In this document: in pieces, positions 45,175-53,780 of the stretch
Layout of the letters: every line of letters starts with the position of its first letter
Position numbering within the stretch: position 1 is the first letter of the stretch
Assembly: GCF_014698045.1 (NCBI RefSeq)
Contig: NZ_JACJSE010000027.1
Span: forward strand, 22,775 to 86,774
Origin: Aulosira sp. FACHB-615
Lineage (GTDB): Bacteria; Cyanobacteriota; Cyanobacteriia; Cyanobacteriales; Nostocaceae
Length of the DNA stretch: 64,000 bases
Direction of reading: 5' to 3'
Position numbers and translations under genes: made by a program
Notes under the pieces: generated by a model
Databases searched by the model: none
What the model saw: only the letters and a program-made list of their open reading frames with translations
What the model was told of the DNA's origin: nothing

Positions 45175-45340
45175 AGACTATTATTACAGAACTTTTGAAA
45201 TTAAGTAATGAGTAGTAAGTAGTGAGTAATAAGTCAATTTCTGACTCATTATTCATTACTTTTTTCAATCAGTTGCTGTACCTCGTAAAAATCGAAGCCA
45301 TATAAAGGAAAGGACAGGATTGAGTAACATGACTTGTGAT

Positions 45341-45475
45341 ATGTAGGACTCATATTTGATTTCTGAAAAAAATCAGTACGCCCAGATCAGCCGTCTTTCC
45401 GACTCTCTACTCCCCATTCCCTACTCCCTGCTTACACAACTAGATTCAGGAATCAAACCGTATTCCTATAGCAGT
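45341..45475. repeat. Long inverted repeat, right copy
   Basis: Reverse-complement partner of 44213-44345. It starts ATATGTAGGACTCATATTTG and ends CCTATAGCAGTCC. Embedded CTCTACTCCCCATTCCC is also found as part of other intergenic repeats in the window. Confidence 0.75.
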
Positions 45476-45497
45476 CCTAAATCATTCGTAAACTCAA

Positions 45498-45530
45498 AGA
45501 TCCCCGACTTCTTGAAGAAGTCGGGGATCT
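45498..45530. repeat. Perfect 16-bp palindrome
   Basis: AGATCCCCGACTTCTT, one G, then AAGAAGTCGGGGATCT. The arms pair perfectly. Such GATCCCCGACTTCTT palindromes are dispersed in cyanobacterial genomes. No gene ends immediately beside it, so it is recorded as a repeat, not a terminator. Confidence 0.75.
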
Positions 45531-45674
45531 GAGCCTCTCGATTTTTACACATCAAATAGGATTGCTATATTTGGATCTGTTTTTGGTGCAAGGTTGTTAA
45601 TCAACCAACTAACTAGGGAATTATAAAACTAATTGCTTGTTGACAATTTAGTTGCATAAATATTCTCCTAGAAT

Positions 45675-46379
45675 ATGGACATTAAATTAGGGTTCGGCTC
45701 TATCCCAAAACCTCAGTATGTATTTGTGAGTAAAGAAAGTGATCATTGTTGGTATATGCTTTCTGATGATGGTAAACAAATACCCATTTATGACAGAGCG
45801 TTAACAGGGGTGATTACGGAAATAGAAGTTAACAAAATAGTAGAAACTTCTCAGGGAAAAAGTGAAAAAACAGATTTACATATTTTGGCAGATAAGCCTT
45901 ATATTATTCGTTCAGGAAGTGAGTCTTATTTCTCCAAGGGTTTACTGCTCTCACTTGAGGCCTTAAGCTATGAACAATTGCTTCAGCCACTAACAATTGC
46001 GGTGAGTCCAGGGGAAAAAGCCATAGTATTTTGTACAATTTATCATCCAGTGACTTATCGCTCTGTAGGCGTAAGTTGGGATGGACATAAGGAAATAGAC
46101 TGGCAAGTTTTAGGAAAACAAGTAAGTCTGAAAATTAACGGTACAAAAACTGTAACTTCAGACACAAGAGAAATACTGAATAATGAAGTTACAGCAGAAA
46201 TTCGTGCTGATTTTATTGCTAAAACCAACGCATATTTATCACAGTTAAATTGGACTCCCCAGCAAGGGAGAGAGTATTTACAGCAAAAATATGGCAAGAA
46301 ATCACGCTACCATCTCTCGGAGACAGAACTTGTAGATTTTGTGGACTACCTGAAGTTACAACTGGCTCTGAGCTATTAA
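45675..46379 (+). CDS. Unknown conserved-looking protein
   Basis: A 234-residue protein I do not recognise. The N-terminal two thirds is beta-rich (YVFVSKESDHCWYMLSDDG, HILADKPYIIRSG, KAIVFCTIYHPVTYRSVGV), suggesting a barrel or OB-like fold. The C-terminal 45 residues are helical, with WTPQQGREYLQQKYGKKSR followed by LSETELVDFVDYLKLQL. This tail resembles a short helical motif I associate with cyanobacterial nucleic-acid-binding or plasmid proteins, but the link is weak. No signal peptide. A stand-alone gene. Confidence 0.65.
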   Translation: MDIKLGFGSIPKPQYVFVSKESDHCWYMLSDDGKQIPIYDRALTGVITEIEVNKIVETSQGKSEKTDLHILADKPYIIRSGSESYFSKGLLLSLEALSYEQLLQPLTIAVSPGEKAIVFCTIYHPVTYRSVGVSWDGHKEIDWQVLGKQVSLKINGTKTVTSDTREILNNEVTAEIRADFIAKTNAYLSQLNWTPQQGREYLQQKYGKKSRYHLSETELVDFVDYLKLQLALSY

Positions 46380-46470
46380 AGAATTGAATATATTCAAAAT
46401 GCGATCGCCTAATTTACCGAATTTTATCACCTGGTGGAGGGCGATCGCTCTTTTATAATCTCTGAATACG

Positions 46471-46507
46471 GGAGACAAGGGAGACAGAGTAGACAAGGTA
46501 GACAAAA
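46471..46507. repeat. GGAGACAAG array
   Basis: Four units of the 9-bp family (GGAGACAAG, GGAGACAGA, GTAGACAAG, GTAGACAAA) upstream of the RimJ-like gene. Same family as at 9421-9500, 15137-15185 and 63688-63739. Confidence 0.65.
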
Positions 46508-46626
46508 TCTCGAAAATGCTAACTCTGCTAAATCTTGTTATAACAGTTTTACTGTTTGGTACTCACAACCGCAAACAGCCAGAATAAAATACTGTAGCCA
46601 TCAGTTATCAAGCCGGTCAAGTTTGT

Positions 46627-47202
46627 ATGCACTCGGAATTGCCAATTATTACTAGCGATCGCTTATTATTACGCATTGCCATCAAAGAAGATATTCCCCA
46701 AATCCTAAAATATTTTTTAGACAACAAATCTTATCTAACTCCTTTTTATCCTAAATGGGGGGATGGTTTTTTTACAGAAGAGTATTGGCAATATCAACTA
46801 GAAAATACATTTTTAGAATTTATTCATGACCAATCTTTAAAATTATTTATATTTCCTCGCAAAAATCCTAAAATTATTATTGGTACAATTAATTTTAATA
46901 ATTTTATTCGGGGAGCCGCCCATTTTTGTTATGTAGGTTATAGCCTAGCCGAACATCAGCAAGGTAAAGGCTACATGACAGAAGGATTAAAAGCCGCAAT
47001 TCAATATGTATTTGATGATTTAAATTTTCATCGCATTATGGCAAATTATATGCCACATAACCAACGTAGCGGCAATGTCCTCAAACGTTTAGGCTTTGTG
47101 GTTGAAGGATATGCCAGAGACTATTTATTAATTAACGGCAAGTGGCAAGACCATATTCTGACCAGTCTCACTAATCCTCATTGGCAACCAGAGAAATATT
47201 AA
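46627..47202 (+). CDS. RimJ/RimL-type N-acetyltransferase
   Basis: A 191-residue GNAT protein of the ribosomal-protein acetyltransferase type. It starts LPIITSDRLLLRIAIKEDI and carries the acetyl-CoA loop EHQQGKGYMTEGLKAAIQYVF, then LNFHRIMANYMPHNQRSGNVLKRLGFVVEGYAR. This is the classic RimJ/RimL/SpeG-like layout. The substrate is unknown: an N-terminal amine of a ribosomal protein or a small amine. Confidence 0.9.
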   Translation: MHSELPIITSDRLLLRIAIKEDIPQILKYFLDNKSYLTPFYPKWGDGFFTEEYWQYQLENTFLEFIHDQSLKLFIFPRKNPKIIIGTINFNNFIRGAAHFCYVGYSLAEHQQGKGYMTEGLKAAIQYVFDDLNFHRIMANYMPHNQRSGNVLKRLGFVVEGYARDYLLINGKWQDHILTSLTNPHWQPEKY

Positions 47203-47213
47203 ATTCTGGTAAA

Positions 47214-48350
47214 TTAATCTTCTTGAGGCAAATTCTCATCTACAGAAGTAGGGGGATTTTCCTCATACAACTCATCATGATTATTAGGAGGGTTACAAAC
47301 TATCACCACCTCTGTTTCTTTAGAGTGGTGAGTTCCCCATTGGTCTAATACATCTTTGATTAAAACTTCTTGTACCCAAATTTTAGCAACAACTGTTAAA
47401 GGCAAAGCTAAAAATAAGCCTAAAAAGCCGAAGAATGTCACAAAAAATAGTTGAGAAATTAAAGTCACGGCGGGTAACAATGAAACTTGTTGTGCCATGA
47501 CATAAGGTGTAATAAAATTACTTTCAGTTTGTTGAATAAAAAAGTAGAGAATCAAAACAGCAACAGATTTCCAAGGAGCATCTAATAAAGCGATCGCCAT
47601 TGCGGGGACTAAACTCAGTGTCGGGCCAAGATTGGGTATTAAATTTAAAAATCCTGCCAACACAGCTAAAGCCAAGGCTGCTTTTACACCCAAAACTGAT
47701 AAGCCAACCACACTCATCAAACCGACGACACCCATCGCAATCAGCGCACCTGTCACCCATCCTTGCAGTGAAAGTTCGCATTTATCTAAAATGCCATCTA
47801 CCCGACGGCGATAAAAAGAAGGAAACACGCGAATAAAAACTCGGCGGTAAGCTACAGGATCAGCTAACAGCATTCCTGTCCACACCAGCACCAACAAAAC
47901 CTTTAGAACAACTTCTAAAGAACTGGAGACAAAGGCAAAGGAACTTCCCAAAACACGATTAATAAAAGGCTGTGCCTGCTGAATTAAACTGTTGAGATCG
48001 GGTATGTAGGGGACTAATTGGCTAGGAACCCTGGTTTTCATTTCATCCAGCCAACTATTAAAGCGTTCTAAACCTTGGGGAACCCGGTAAGTTAACTCAT
48101 GAAATTGTTGGGCAAAAGGTGGCACAATCAACAAGAAAAAACCCACCACCGCAGCAAAAAAGAGAGCCACTGAAATGATGACAGCAAAACCGCGCTTAAT
48201 TCCTAAGTTTTGGAAACGTTTGGCTAACCGATTTAAAGTACTGGCTAACACTACGGCGGCAAACATCAGCAACAAAACTTCTTTGATTTGCCACAAAATG
48301 TATAAAGAAAGAATTATGGCGATTAAACCGATCCATTGACCAAGATTCAC
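47214..48350 (-). CDS. AI-2E family transporter (PerM-like)
   Basis: A 378-residue polytopic membrane protein with about eight helices. Signatures include SLYILWQIKEVLLLMFAAVVLA, AGFLNLIPNLGPTLSLVPA, FIQQTESNFITPYVMAQQVSLLP and FVTFFGFLGLFLALPLTVV. The family is named after AI-2 exporters but includes Na+/H+ antiporters and other permeases, so the substrate is open. The C-terminal 40 residues are polar and acidic. Convergent with the RimJ-like gene (12 bp between stops). Confidence 0.88.
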   Translation of the reverse strand: MNLGQWIGLIAIILSLYILWQIKEVLLLMFAAVVLASTLNRLAKRFQNLGIKRGFAVIISVALFFAAVVGFFLLIVPPFAQQFHELTYRVPQGLERFNSWLDEMKTRVPSQLVPYIPDLNSLIQQAQPFINRVLGSSFAFVSSSLEVVLKVLLVLVWTGMLLADPVAYRRVFIRVFPSFYRRRVDGILDKCELSLQGWVTGALIAMGVVGLMSVVGLSVLGVKAALALAVLAGFLNLIPNLGPTLSLVPAMAIALLDAPWKSVAVLILYFFIQQTESNFITPYVMAQQVSLLPAVTLISQLFFVTFFGFLGLFLALPLTVVAKIWVQEVLIKDVLDQWGTHHSKETEVVIVCNPPNNHDELYEENPPTSVDENLPQED

Positions 48351-48416
48351 AGGTTAACTCCCGGCTGTTGGTGATGCAGTTAGGTTAGCTGATTTTAGCA
48401 ATAACGCCTAGACGAT

Positions 48417-48611
48417 TTAAGTTAAATTTGTTTTTGTTTGAAATCGCCAGAATAAAGCGATCGCTATAATTACAGTCGGTGACAACACTAAAATTAAGGC
48501 ATTGGCAGTTGTCGCCGGAAGTGGCACACTTGGCAAAATATACTTAATCGCCGCAGATAACAAAGCTGACAGTACAAGCAGTTTGGCAATAAAAATTAAC
48601 TGGTTTGGCAT
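48417..48611 (-). CDS. Small two-helix membrane protein
   Basis: About 64 residues: MPNQLIFIAKLLVLSALLSA, then PSVPLPATTANALILVLSP and TVIIAIALFWRF. Two hydrophobic helices joined by a Pro-rich turn and a short basic tail. It resembles small conserved cyanobacterial membrane proteins of unknown function. I chose the ATG at 48611; a start 29 codons upstream would add a Cys-rich stretch that looks unlike coding sequence. It lies between the AI-2E gene and ftsH. Confidence 0.6.
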   Translation of the reverse strand: MPNQLIFIAKLLVLSALLSAAIKYILPSVPLPATTANALILVLSPTVIIAIALFWRFQTKTNLT

Positions 48612-48802
48612 AGCAGTACGGCAATTCACCTTTTTCTGTAGGGTATACCCGAATATAAGCTCAAAGGCAGACTCTCTACAATATTCACATAAGTACACAA
48701 ACTAGAGGCTAGTAGAACAAGGCAAAAGTCAAAAGGCAAAAGTAAAAAGAAAAAATATTGACGCTGGACTTTTGGCAAAAAATTAATTAAGGATAAATCA
48801 AA

Positions 48803-50740
48803 ATGCCTGTAGAAAAAAATAACCAAAATCCTATCAAACCGCCAAGAGTGAGGCAGTTTGGTGGTAGCTTACTAATACTACTGACTCTGTTATTACTGCT
48901 TAATTTTATTGTTCCTAGTTTCTTTGGGCCACGATTGCCACAAGTGCCTTATAGTGACTTTGTGGCACTAGTTCAGCAAGGTAAAGTAGACCGTGCTGTA
49001 GTGGGAGGCGATCGCATTGAATACACTATTAAAGCACAAACCCCCGATGGCAAAACGACTGAACAGGTATTTGCCACCACGCCTGTAGCCCTAGATTTAG
49101 ATTTACCGAAGATTCTGCGCGAGAATAAGGTTGAGTTTGCTGCACCACTCCCAGACCAAAATGCTTGGATAGGAACTCTTTTGAGTTGGGTTGCGCCACC
49201 ATTAATATTCTTTGGGATTTGGGGCTTTTTAATTAATCGCCAAGGTGGTGGCCCGGCTGCACTCACTGTTGGTAAAAGCAAAGCCCGGATTTATTCTGAA
49301 GGTAGCACTGGGGTAAAATTCCCTGATGTGGCTGGAGTAGATGAAGCCAAAGTCGAACTCGAAGAAATTGTCGATTTCCTGAAGAATGCGACCAAATACA
49401 CCAACTTAGGCGCGAAAATTCCTAAAGGTGTGTTGTTAGTCGGGCCTCCAGGTACAGGTAAAACATTACTAGCAAAAGCGATCGCTGGGGAAGCGGGGGT
49501 TCCCTTCTTCAGCATCTCTGGTTCCGAATTTATCGAATTATTCGTTGGTGTCGGTGCGGCGCGAGTGCGCGACTTGTTTGAACAAGCCAAAAAACAAGCA
49601 CCTTGTATTGTCTTCATCGATGAATTAGACGCATTGGGTAAATCTCGCGGTGGTGCAGGTGGCTTTGTCGGCGGTAACGATGAACGGGAACAAACCCTCA
49701 ACCAATTACTCACCGAAATGGATGGTTTTGATGCCAACACCGGGGTAATTATCATCGCCGCCACCAACCGTCCCGAAGTCCTAGACCCAGCCTTACGCCG
49801 TCCTGGTCGTTTTGACCGTCAAGTAGTGGTCGATCGCCCTGATAAAATTGGTCGAGAAGCAATTCTCAAAGTTCATGCACGTAACGTTAAACTGGCGGAT
49901 GATGTCAACCTCGCCACCATCGCCATTAGAACTCCTGGTTTTGCTGGTGCAGACTTAGCCAACCTCGTCAATGAAGCCGCATTGTTAGCCGCAAGGCAAA
50001 ATCGCCCAGCCGTGATTATGGCAGATTTCAACGAAGCGATCGAACGGGTAGTTGCAGGTTTAGAAAAACGCTCCCGTGTGCTGAACGAAACCGAGAAGAA
50101 GACCGTCGCTTATCACGAAGTTGGTCACGCCATCATCGGTGCGTTGATGCCTGGGGCGGGTAAAGTTGAGAAAATCTCCGTAGTTCCCCGTGGTGTAGGT
50201 GCGTTGGGCTATACCATCCAAATGCCTGAAGAAGACCGCTTCTTGATGATTGAAGATGAAATTCGCGGTCGCATTGCTACCTTACTGGGTGGACGTTCCG
50301 CCGAAGAAGTCGTGTTTGGCAAAGTTTCCACAGGCGCGAGTGACGATATTCAAAAAGCCACCGACTTAGCCGAACGTTACGTTACCTTATATGGGATGAG
50401 CGATAAATTAGGGCCAGTCGCCTTTGAGAAAACCCAACAGCAGTTTCTGGATGGTTACGGTAACGCCCGCCGTTCTATTAGTCCCCAAGTCGCCCAAGAA
50501 ATCGACAACGAAGTTAAGCAGATAGTAGATAACGCTCATCATATTGCCTTGAGTATTTTGCAACAAAACCGCGACTTGTTAGAAGAAACCGCCCAAGAAC
50601 TACTGCAAAGAGAAATTCTCGAAGGTACAGACTTGCGCGATCGCCTCAAACAAGCCAAAGCCCCCGAAGACCTGTCAGAATGGTTACGTTCAGGAAATGT
50701 CTCACCCGATAAACCATTGATGCAATCTGTGTTGAATTAA
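48803..50740 (+). CDS. ftsH: ATP-dependent zinc metalloprotease FtsH
   Basis: A 645-residue membrane AAA+ protease. Two N-terminal membrane helices (LLILLTLLLLLNFIVPS, and LSWVAPPLIFFGIWGFL) flank a lumenal or periplasmic domain. The AAA module has Walker A GPPGTGKT (214-221), Walker B CIVFIDELDA and the pore loop FVGVGAARVRD. The zinc site HEVGH is at 438-442. Cyanobacteria have four FtsH paralogues, two of which repair photosystem II; which one this is cannot be told here. A strong hairpin terminator follows. Confidence 0.96.
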   Translation: MPVEKNNQNPIKPPRVRQFGGSLLILLTLLLLLNFIVPSFFGPRLPQVPYSDFVALVQQGKVDRAVVGGDRIEYTIKAQTPDGKTTEQVFATTPVALDLDLPKILRENKVEFAAPLPDQNAWIGTLLSWVAPPLIFFGIWGFLINRQGGGPAALTVGKSKARIYSEGSTGVKFPDVAGVDEAKVELEEIVDFLKNATKYTNLGAKIPKGVLLVGPPGTGKTLLAKAIAGEAGVPFFSISGSEFIELFVGVGAARVRDLFEQAKKQAPCIVFIDELDALGKSRGGAGGFVGGNDEREQTLNQLLTEMDGFDANTGVIIIAATNRPEVLDPALRRPGRFDRQVVVDRPDKIGREAILKVHARNVKLADDVNLATIAIRTPGFAGADLANLVNEAALLAARQNRPAVIMADFNEAIERVVAGLEKRSRVLNETEKKTVAYHEVGHAIIGALMPGAGKVEKISVVPRGVGALGYTIQMPEEDRFLMIEDEIRGRIATLLGGRSAEEVVFGKVSTGASDDIQKATDLAERYVTLYGMSDKLGPVAFEKTQQQFLDGYGNARRSISPQVAQEIDNEVKQIVDNAHHIALSILQQNRDLLEETAQELLQREILEGTDLRDRLKQAKAPEDLSEWLRSGNVSPDKPLMQSVLN

Positions 50741-50755
50741 ATAATTAAATCTGTG

Positions 50756-50792
50756 TGGTGCGTTGTCTTTTGCGACAACGCACCATATTTTT
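50756..50792 (+). terminator. ftsH intrinsic terminator
   Basis: TGGTGCGTTGTC (50756-50767) and GACAACGCACCA (50774-50785) form a perfect 12-bp stem with a 6-nt loop, followed by TATTTTTT. It lies about 16 bp after the ftsH stop. Confidence 0.85.
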
Positions 50793-50823
50793 TATTGATT
50801 TTACGCCGTGTGCGACTTTCTCT

Positions 50824-50918
50824 CAAACCTAACCCCCAAACCCTTCCCTACCAGGGAAGGGGAGCAAGATTCAAAGCCTCTCTCCGTTTCGGGGAGAGGT
50901 TTGGAGAGGGGTTTCAAG
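50824..50918. repeat. Two-hairpin dispersed element
   Basis: CAAACCTAACCCCCAAACCC leads into CCCTTCCCTACCAGGGAAGGGG, then CCTCTCTCCGTTTCGGGGAGAGG and GGAGAGGGG. It contains two adjacent GC-rich hairpins, a layout common in intergenic repeats of Nostoc-type genomes. It lies between convergent ftsH and the RTX gene. Confidence 0.6.
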
Positions 50919-50978
50919 AATAAGTCGCACATCGCGTGATTTTTTTAGATAACAGTCCAATTTTTCAAACCCGATTTT

Positions 50979-53543
50979 TTAGGCAAAATCTAGGAATGAG
51001 AAATCACTGCTATCCAACACAGGTTTATTGCTCAGAACCGCAAATTGTCCTCCAGTTCCTAATCCAGCAACTGCGCCATCAGCATTATAGAAAAGATTGC
51101 CGGTAGAAGTATTGTAAACAAGGAAAGCACTGCTACCTCCTGCCAGAGCGACTTCAGTCGCACTATCGGCAGTAATTGTGGCAAATTCACTGCTAATAAT
51201 GCTATTACTCATGGTTAATGAATTAAATAAACTATGTGATAACAGGATGAGATCGCTGCCTTTTGTAAAGTCGGTTATGGTATCTATACCTAAATCACTA
51301 AAGTTAGCCACCCCACTAAAGCCGAAAAAGTCTACCCCTTCACCGCCTGTAAGTTGGTCGTTGCCTTGACCACCCAACAGGAAATCATTTCCTGTTCCCC
51401 CCGAAAGGATATCATTACCAGCATAACCAGTAAGGGTATTATTGCCACTATTCCCAGTGATACTGTTATTGAGAGCGTTTCCAGTGCCGTTGATGTTGGC
51501 TGTACCAGCTAACGTAAGATTTTCTAGATTATTTCCTAAGATGTAGTTAACGGTAGCTATAACCGTATCTGTGCCTTCGTTGAGATTTTCTGTAACTACA
51601 TCACCAACATCATCAACGATGTAAATATCATCACCTAAACCGCCCAGCAATGTATCAACTCCCACACCTCCGTCAAGTGTGTCATTACCGGCATAACCAG
51701 TAAGGGTATTATTGCCACTATTGCCTATGAGAATGTTATCGGAAAAACTTCCTGTGCCGTTGATGTTAGCTGTACCTACTAAAGTAAGATTTTCTACGGT
51801 ACTTCCCAAGGTATAACTAATGGAAGCTATAACTGTATCTATACCTTGATTCCTAATTTCTATGACTACATCCCCAACATTATCGACAACATAAGTGTCA
51901 TTGCCAGCACCTCCTCTGAGGGTATCACTTCCGGCTTTTCCATCGAGAATGTTATTACCGCTACTACCTGTGATCTGGTTATTCAGGCTGTTTCCTGTTC
52001 CATTAATGTTACTGGCATTTGTTAACGTCAAGTTTTCCAGATGATCGCTTAAGGTGTAAGAAATAGAGGAGTAAACTATATCTGTACCTTCGTTGAGGTT
52101 TTCATAAATTTGATCTCCAACGTCGTCAACATAATAGCTATCATCCCCCAATCCCCCGATCATGGTATCGTTACCCAGCCCACCATCAAGGATATCATTG
52201 CCAGTATCCCCCGTTAGACTATCATTGCCACCGTTTCCATAGAGACTGTCATCGCCTGCACCTCCTTGAAAAGTATCATTACTGTTATCACCAGCAAGAA
52301 AATCTTTGTAGGGCGTTCCCACAATATTCAGTCCCTCGAAGTTGAGGTAGTAAAAGAAAAGATGACTACCTCCACTATAAAGAGGATAAATATAAGTAGA
52401 AATACTGCCAATACCTAGATTATTAACACCAATTGTAGAACCAGTTGCTGTGCTATAGTCTGCGTATAAAATATCGATTCCCGCACCACCATCAATAGTA
52501 CCGCCAAAGATATAATTTGTGACATTGAAGATATCATTGCCACTGCCTGTATAAATTTGACTGATTCGCTCTAAATCTTTAACAGTGGTATTAATGTCTC
52601 CAGTTAAGTTGACACTGGTAGCGGTCAAGTTTAATGTCCAATTGTTGGTTGTATTCTGTAAATACAGAATGAGATTATCTAGACCTTCTCCCCCATCTAG
52701 GCTATCTCCTATACCACCTTTTAGGGTGTCATTTCCTCCACCCCCTTGTAAGAAATCACTTCCTCCCGCACCATCTAAATCATCGTTTCCTTCACCCCCT
52801 TGTAAAATATCACTTCCATCACCAGCACCACCGTACAAAACATCATTGCCTGCACCGCCAATTATTAAATCACTTCCTTCTCCACCACCGACAACATCGT
52901 TTCCACCTCCACCATCAAGGGTGTCATTCCCACCAAGCCCTTCAATGTAATCATCTCCAGCCGTTCCTATAATGATGTTAGGCTCTTCATTTCCTACTAA
53001 ACTTGCCATTTCTACAGCAATGCTTACCCCATTCAGGCTAATGACTGCTTGATCATTTTCTGCCTTCAACTGCTTTAACTCTGTCTCTGACAGACTCTCC
53101 TCCATCACCAATGCTGAGAAGATGCGTCCTTCATCTCCATCACTATCATTGCTACCATTTAAAACCCTGTCTATATAATGGCCATATTCCTCTAAAATCA
53201 ACCCAGCTAACCATTGAATATTGCTGATTTGCTGTAAATACTCATAAGCTAGATAAATGATGCCTGTTTCTGCACTGTAAGCACCAATCGCTCCATTTAG
53301 TTCAGATTGATAGTGAATTTCTAAAAGTGGAAATCCACGAAAGTCACCATTTATCCAGCTTGTCTTTAAGCTATCAGTTTCAGAGTTGGGGTGAAAAGCT
53401 AATGCAATTTTAGAGGCAAATTCAGTGTCATTAGCAAAGCTTTGTAATCTAGATTGACTTAATGAAATTGCCATCTGTAAGACGGTCAAAAGTGATGTTT
53501 CAAGTTCTAGGGAATTGGCGGTCAAAGATAAAATCGCAGTCAT
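50979..53543 (-). CDS. RTX (hemolysin-type calcium-binding) repeat protein
   Basis: An 854-residue protein. Residues about 1-180 form a non-repetitive cyanobacterial N-terminal domain with ILEEYGHYIDRVLNGS followed by GDEGRIFSALV. From about 190 on, many GGxGxDxLxGG nonapeptides alternate with spacer modules of the form DDVGDVVTENLNEGTDTV, SYTLG..VENLTLVGTANINGTG. These bind Ca2+ as parallel beta-rolls after secretion. The C-terminal module (about 750-854, GVDFFGFSG to LDSSDFSF) is likely the type I secretion end. No signal peptide and no type I exporter genes are adjacent. Role unknown: surface-layer, adhesin or enzyme scaffold. Confidence 0.88.
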   Translation of the reverse strand: MTAILSLTANSLELETSLLTVLQMAISLSQSRLQSFANDTEFASKIALAFHPNSETDSLKTSWINGDFRGFPLLEIHYQSELNGAIGAYSAETGIIYLAYEYLQQISNIQWLAGLILEEYGHYIDRVLNGSNDSDGDEGRIFSALVMEESLSETELKQLKAENDQAVISLNGVSIAVEMASLVGNEEPNIIIGTAGDDYIEGLGGNDTLDGGGGNDVVGGGEGSDLIIGGAGNDVLYGGAGDGSDILQGGEGNDDLDGAGGSDFLQGGGGNDTLKGGIGDSLDGGEGLDNLILYLQNTTNNWTLNLTATSVNLTGDINTTVKDLERISQIYTGSGNDIFNVTNYIFGGTIDGGAGIDILYADYSTATGSTIGVNNLGIGSISTYIYPLYSGGSHLFFYYLNFEGLNIVGTPYKDFLAGDNSNDTFQGGAGDDSLYGNGGNDSLTGDTGNDILDGGLGNDTMIGGLGDDSYYVDDVGDQIYENLNEGTDIVYSSISYTLSDHLENLTLTNASNINGTGNSLNNQITGSSGNNILDGKAGSDTLRGGAGNDTYVVDNVGDVVIEIRNQGIDTVIASISYTLGSTVENLTLVGTANINGTGSFSDNILIGNSGNNTLTGYAGNDTLDGGVGVDTLLGGLGDDIYIVDDVGDVVTENLNEGTDTVIATVNYILGNNLENLTLAGTANINGTGNALNNSITGNSGNNTLTGYAGNDILSGGTGNDFLLGGQGNDQLTGGEGVDFFGFSGVANFSDLGIDTITDFTKGSDLILLSHSLFNSLTMSNSIISSEFATITADSATEVALAGGSSAFLVYNTSTGNLFYNADGAVAGLGTGGQFAVLSNKPVLDSSDFSFLDFA

Positions 53544-53780
53544 AAAGTCTCAAAAATCAAGAATGTAAATCTCACTCTTTCTTCTTAACAAGGGAATTGA
53601 TAAAATTTATGCGCCTTATCTCTCCTTTCCTTTTTGTCTTATGTCCAGCATGATGATCAAAAACCTATACTACTCCCAACTCCCAGGTTACTGAGCGCAG
53701 CCGAAGTACACTCCCCATATTTCTTAATCCCTCGAACTCACGTAATATTTAAGTTGTAGCTGACCATCTAGAGGTTTAAC

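Larger units (their letters stand above)
45175..45674. other. Spacer after the Uma2 gene, rich in repeats
   Basis: 500 bp without a gene. Contains an AGTAGTAAGTAGTGAGTAA short repeat facing TACTCATTATTC (45203-45260), the right arm of the long inverted repeat (45341-45475) and a perfect palindrome (45498-45530). Confidence 0.55.

Noticed and set aside
46434..46655. 73-codon frame before the RimJ-like gene
   Set aside because: Starts in the GGAGACAAG array (peptide RQGRQSRQGRQ) and overlaps the start of a real gene.
49291..49767. 158-codon antisense frame in ftsH
   Set aside because: Shadow of a strongly coding, well-conserved gene; no motif of its own.
52585..52950. 121-codon plus-strand frame inside the RTX gene
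   Set aside because: Antisense shadow of the glycine/aspartate-rich RTX repeats, giving a Pro/Ser-rich peptide.
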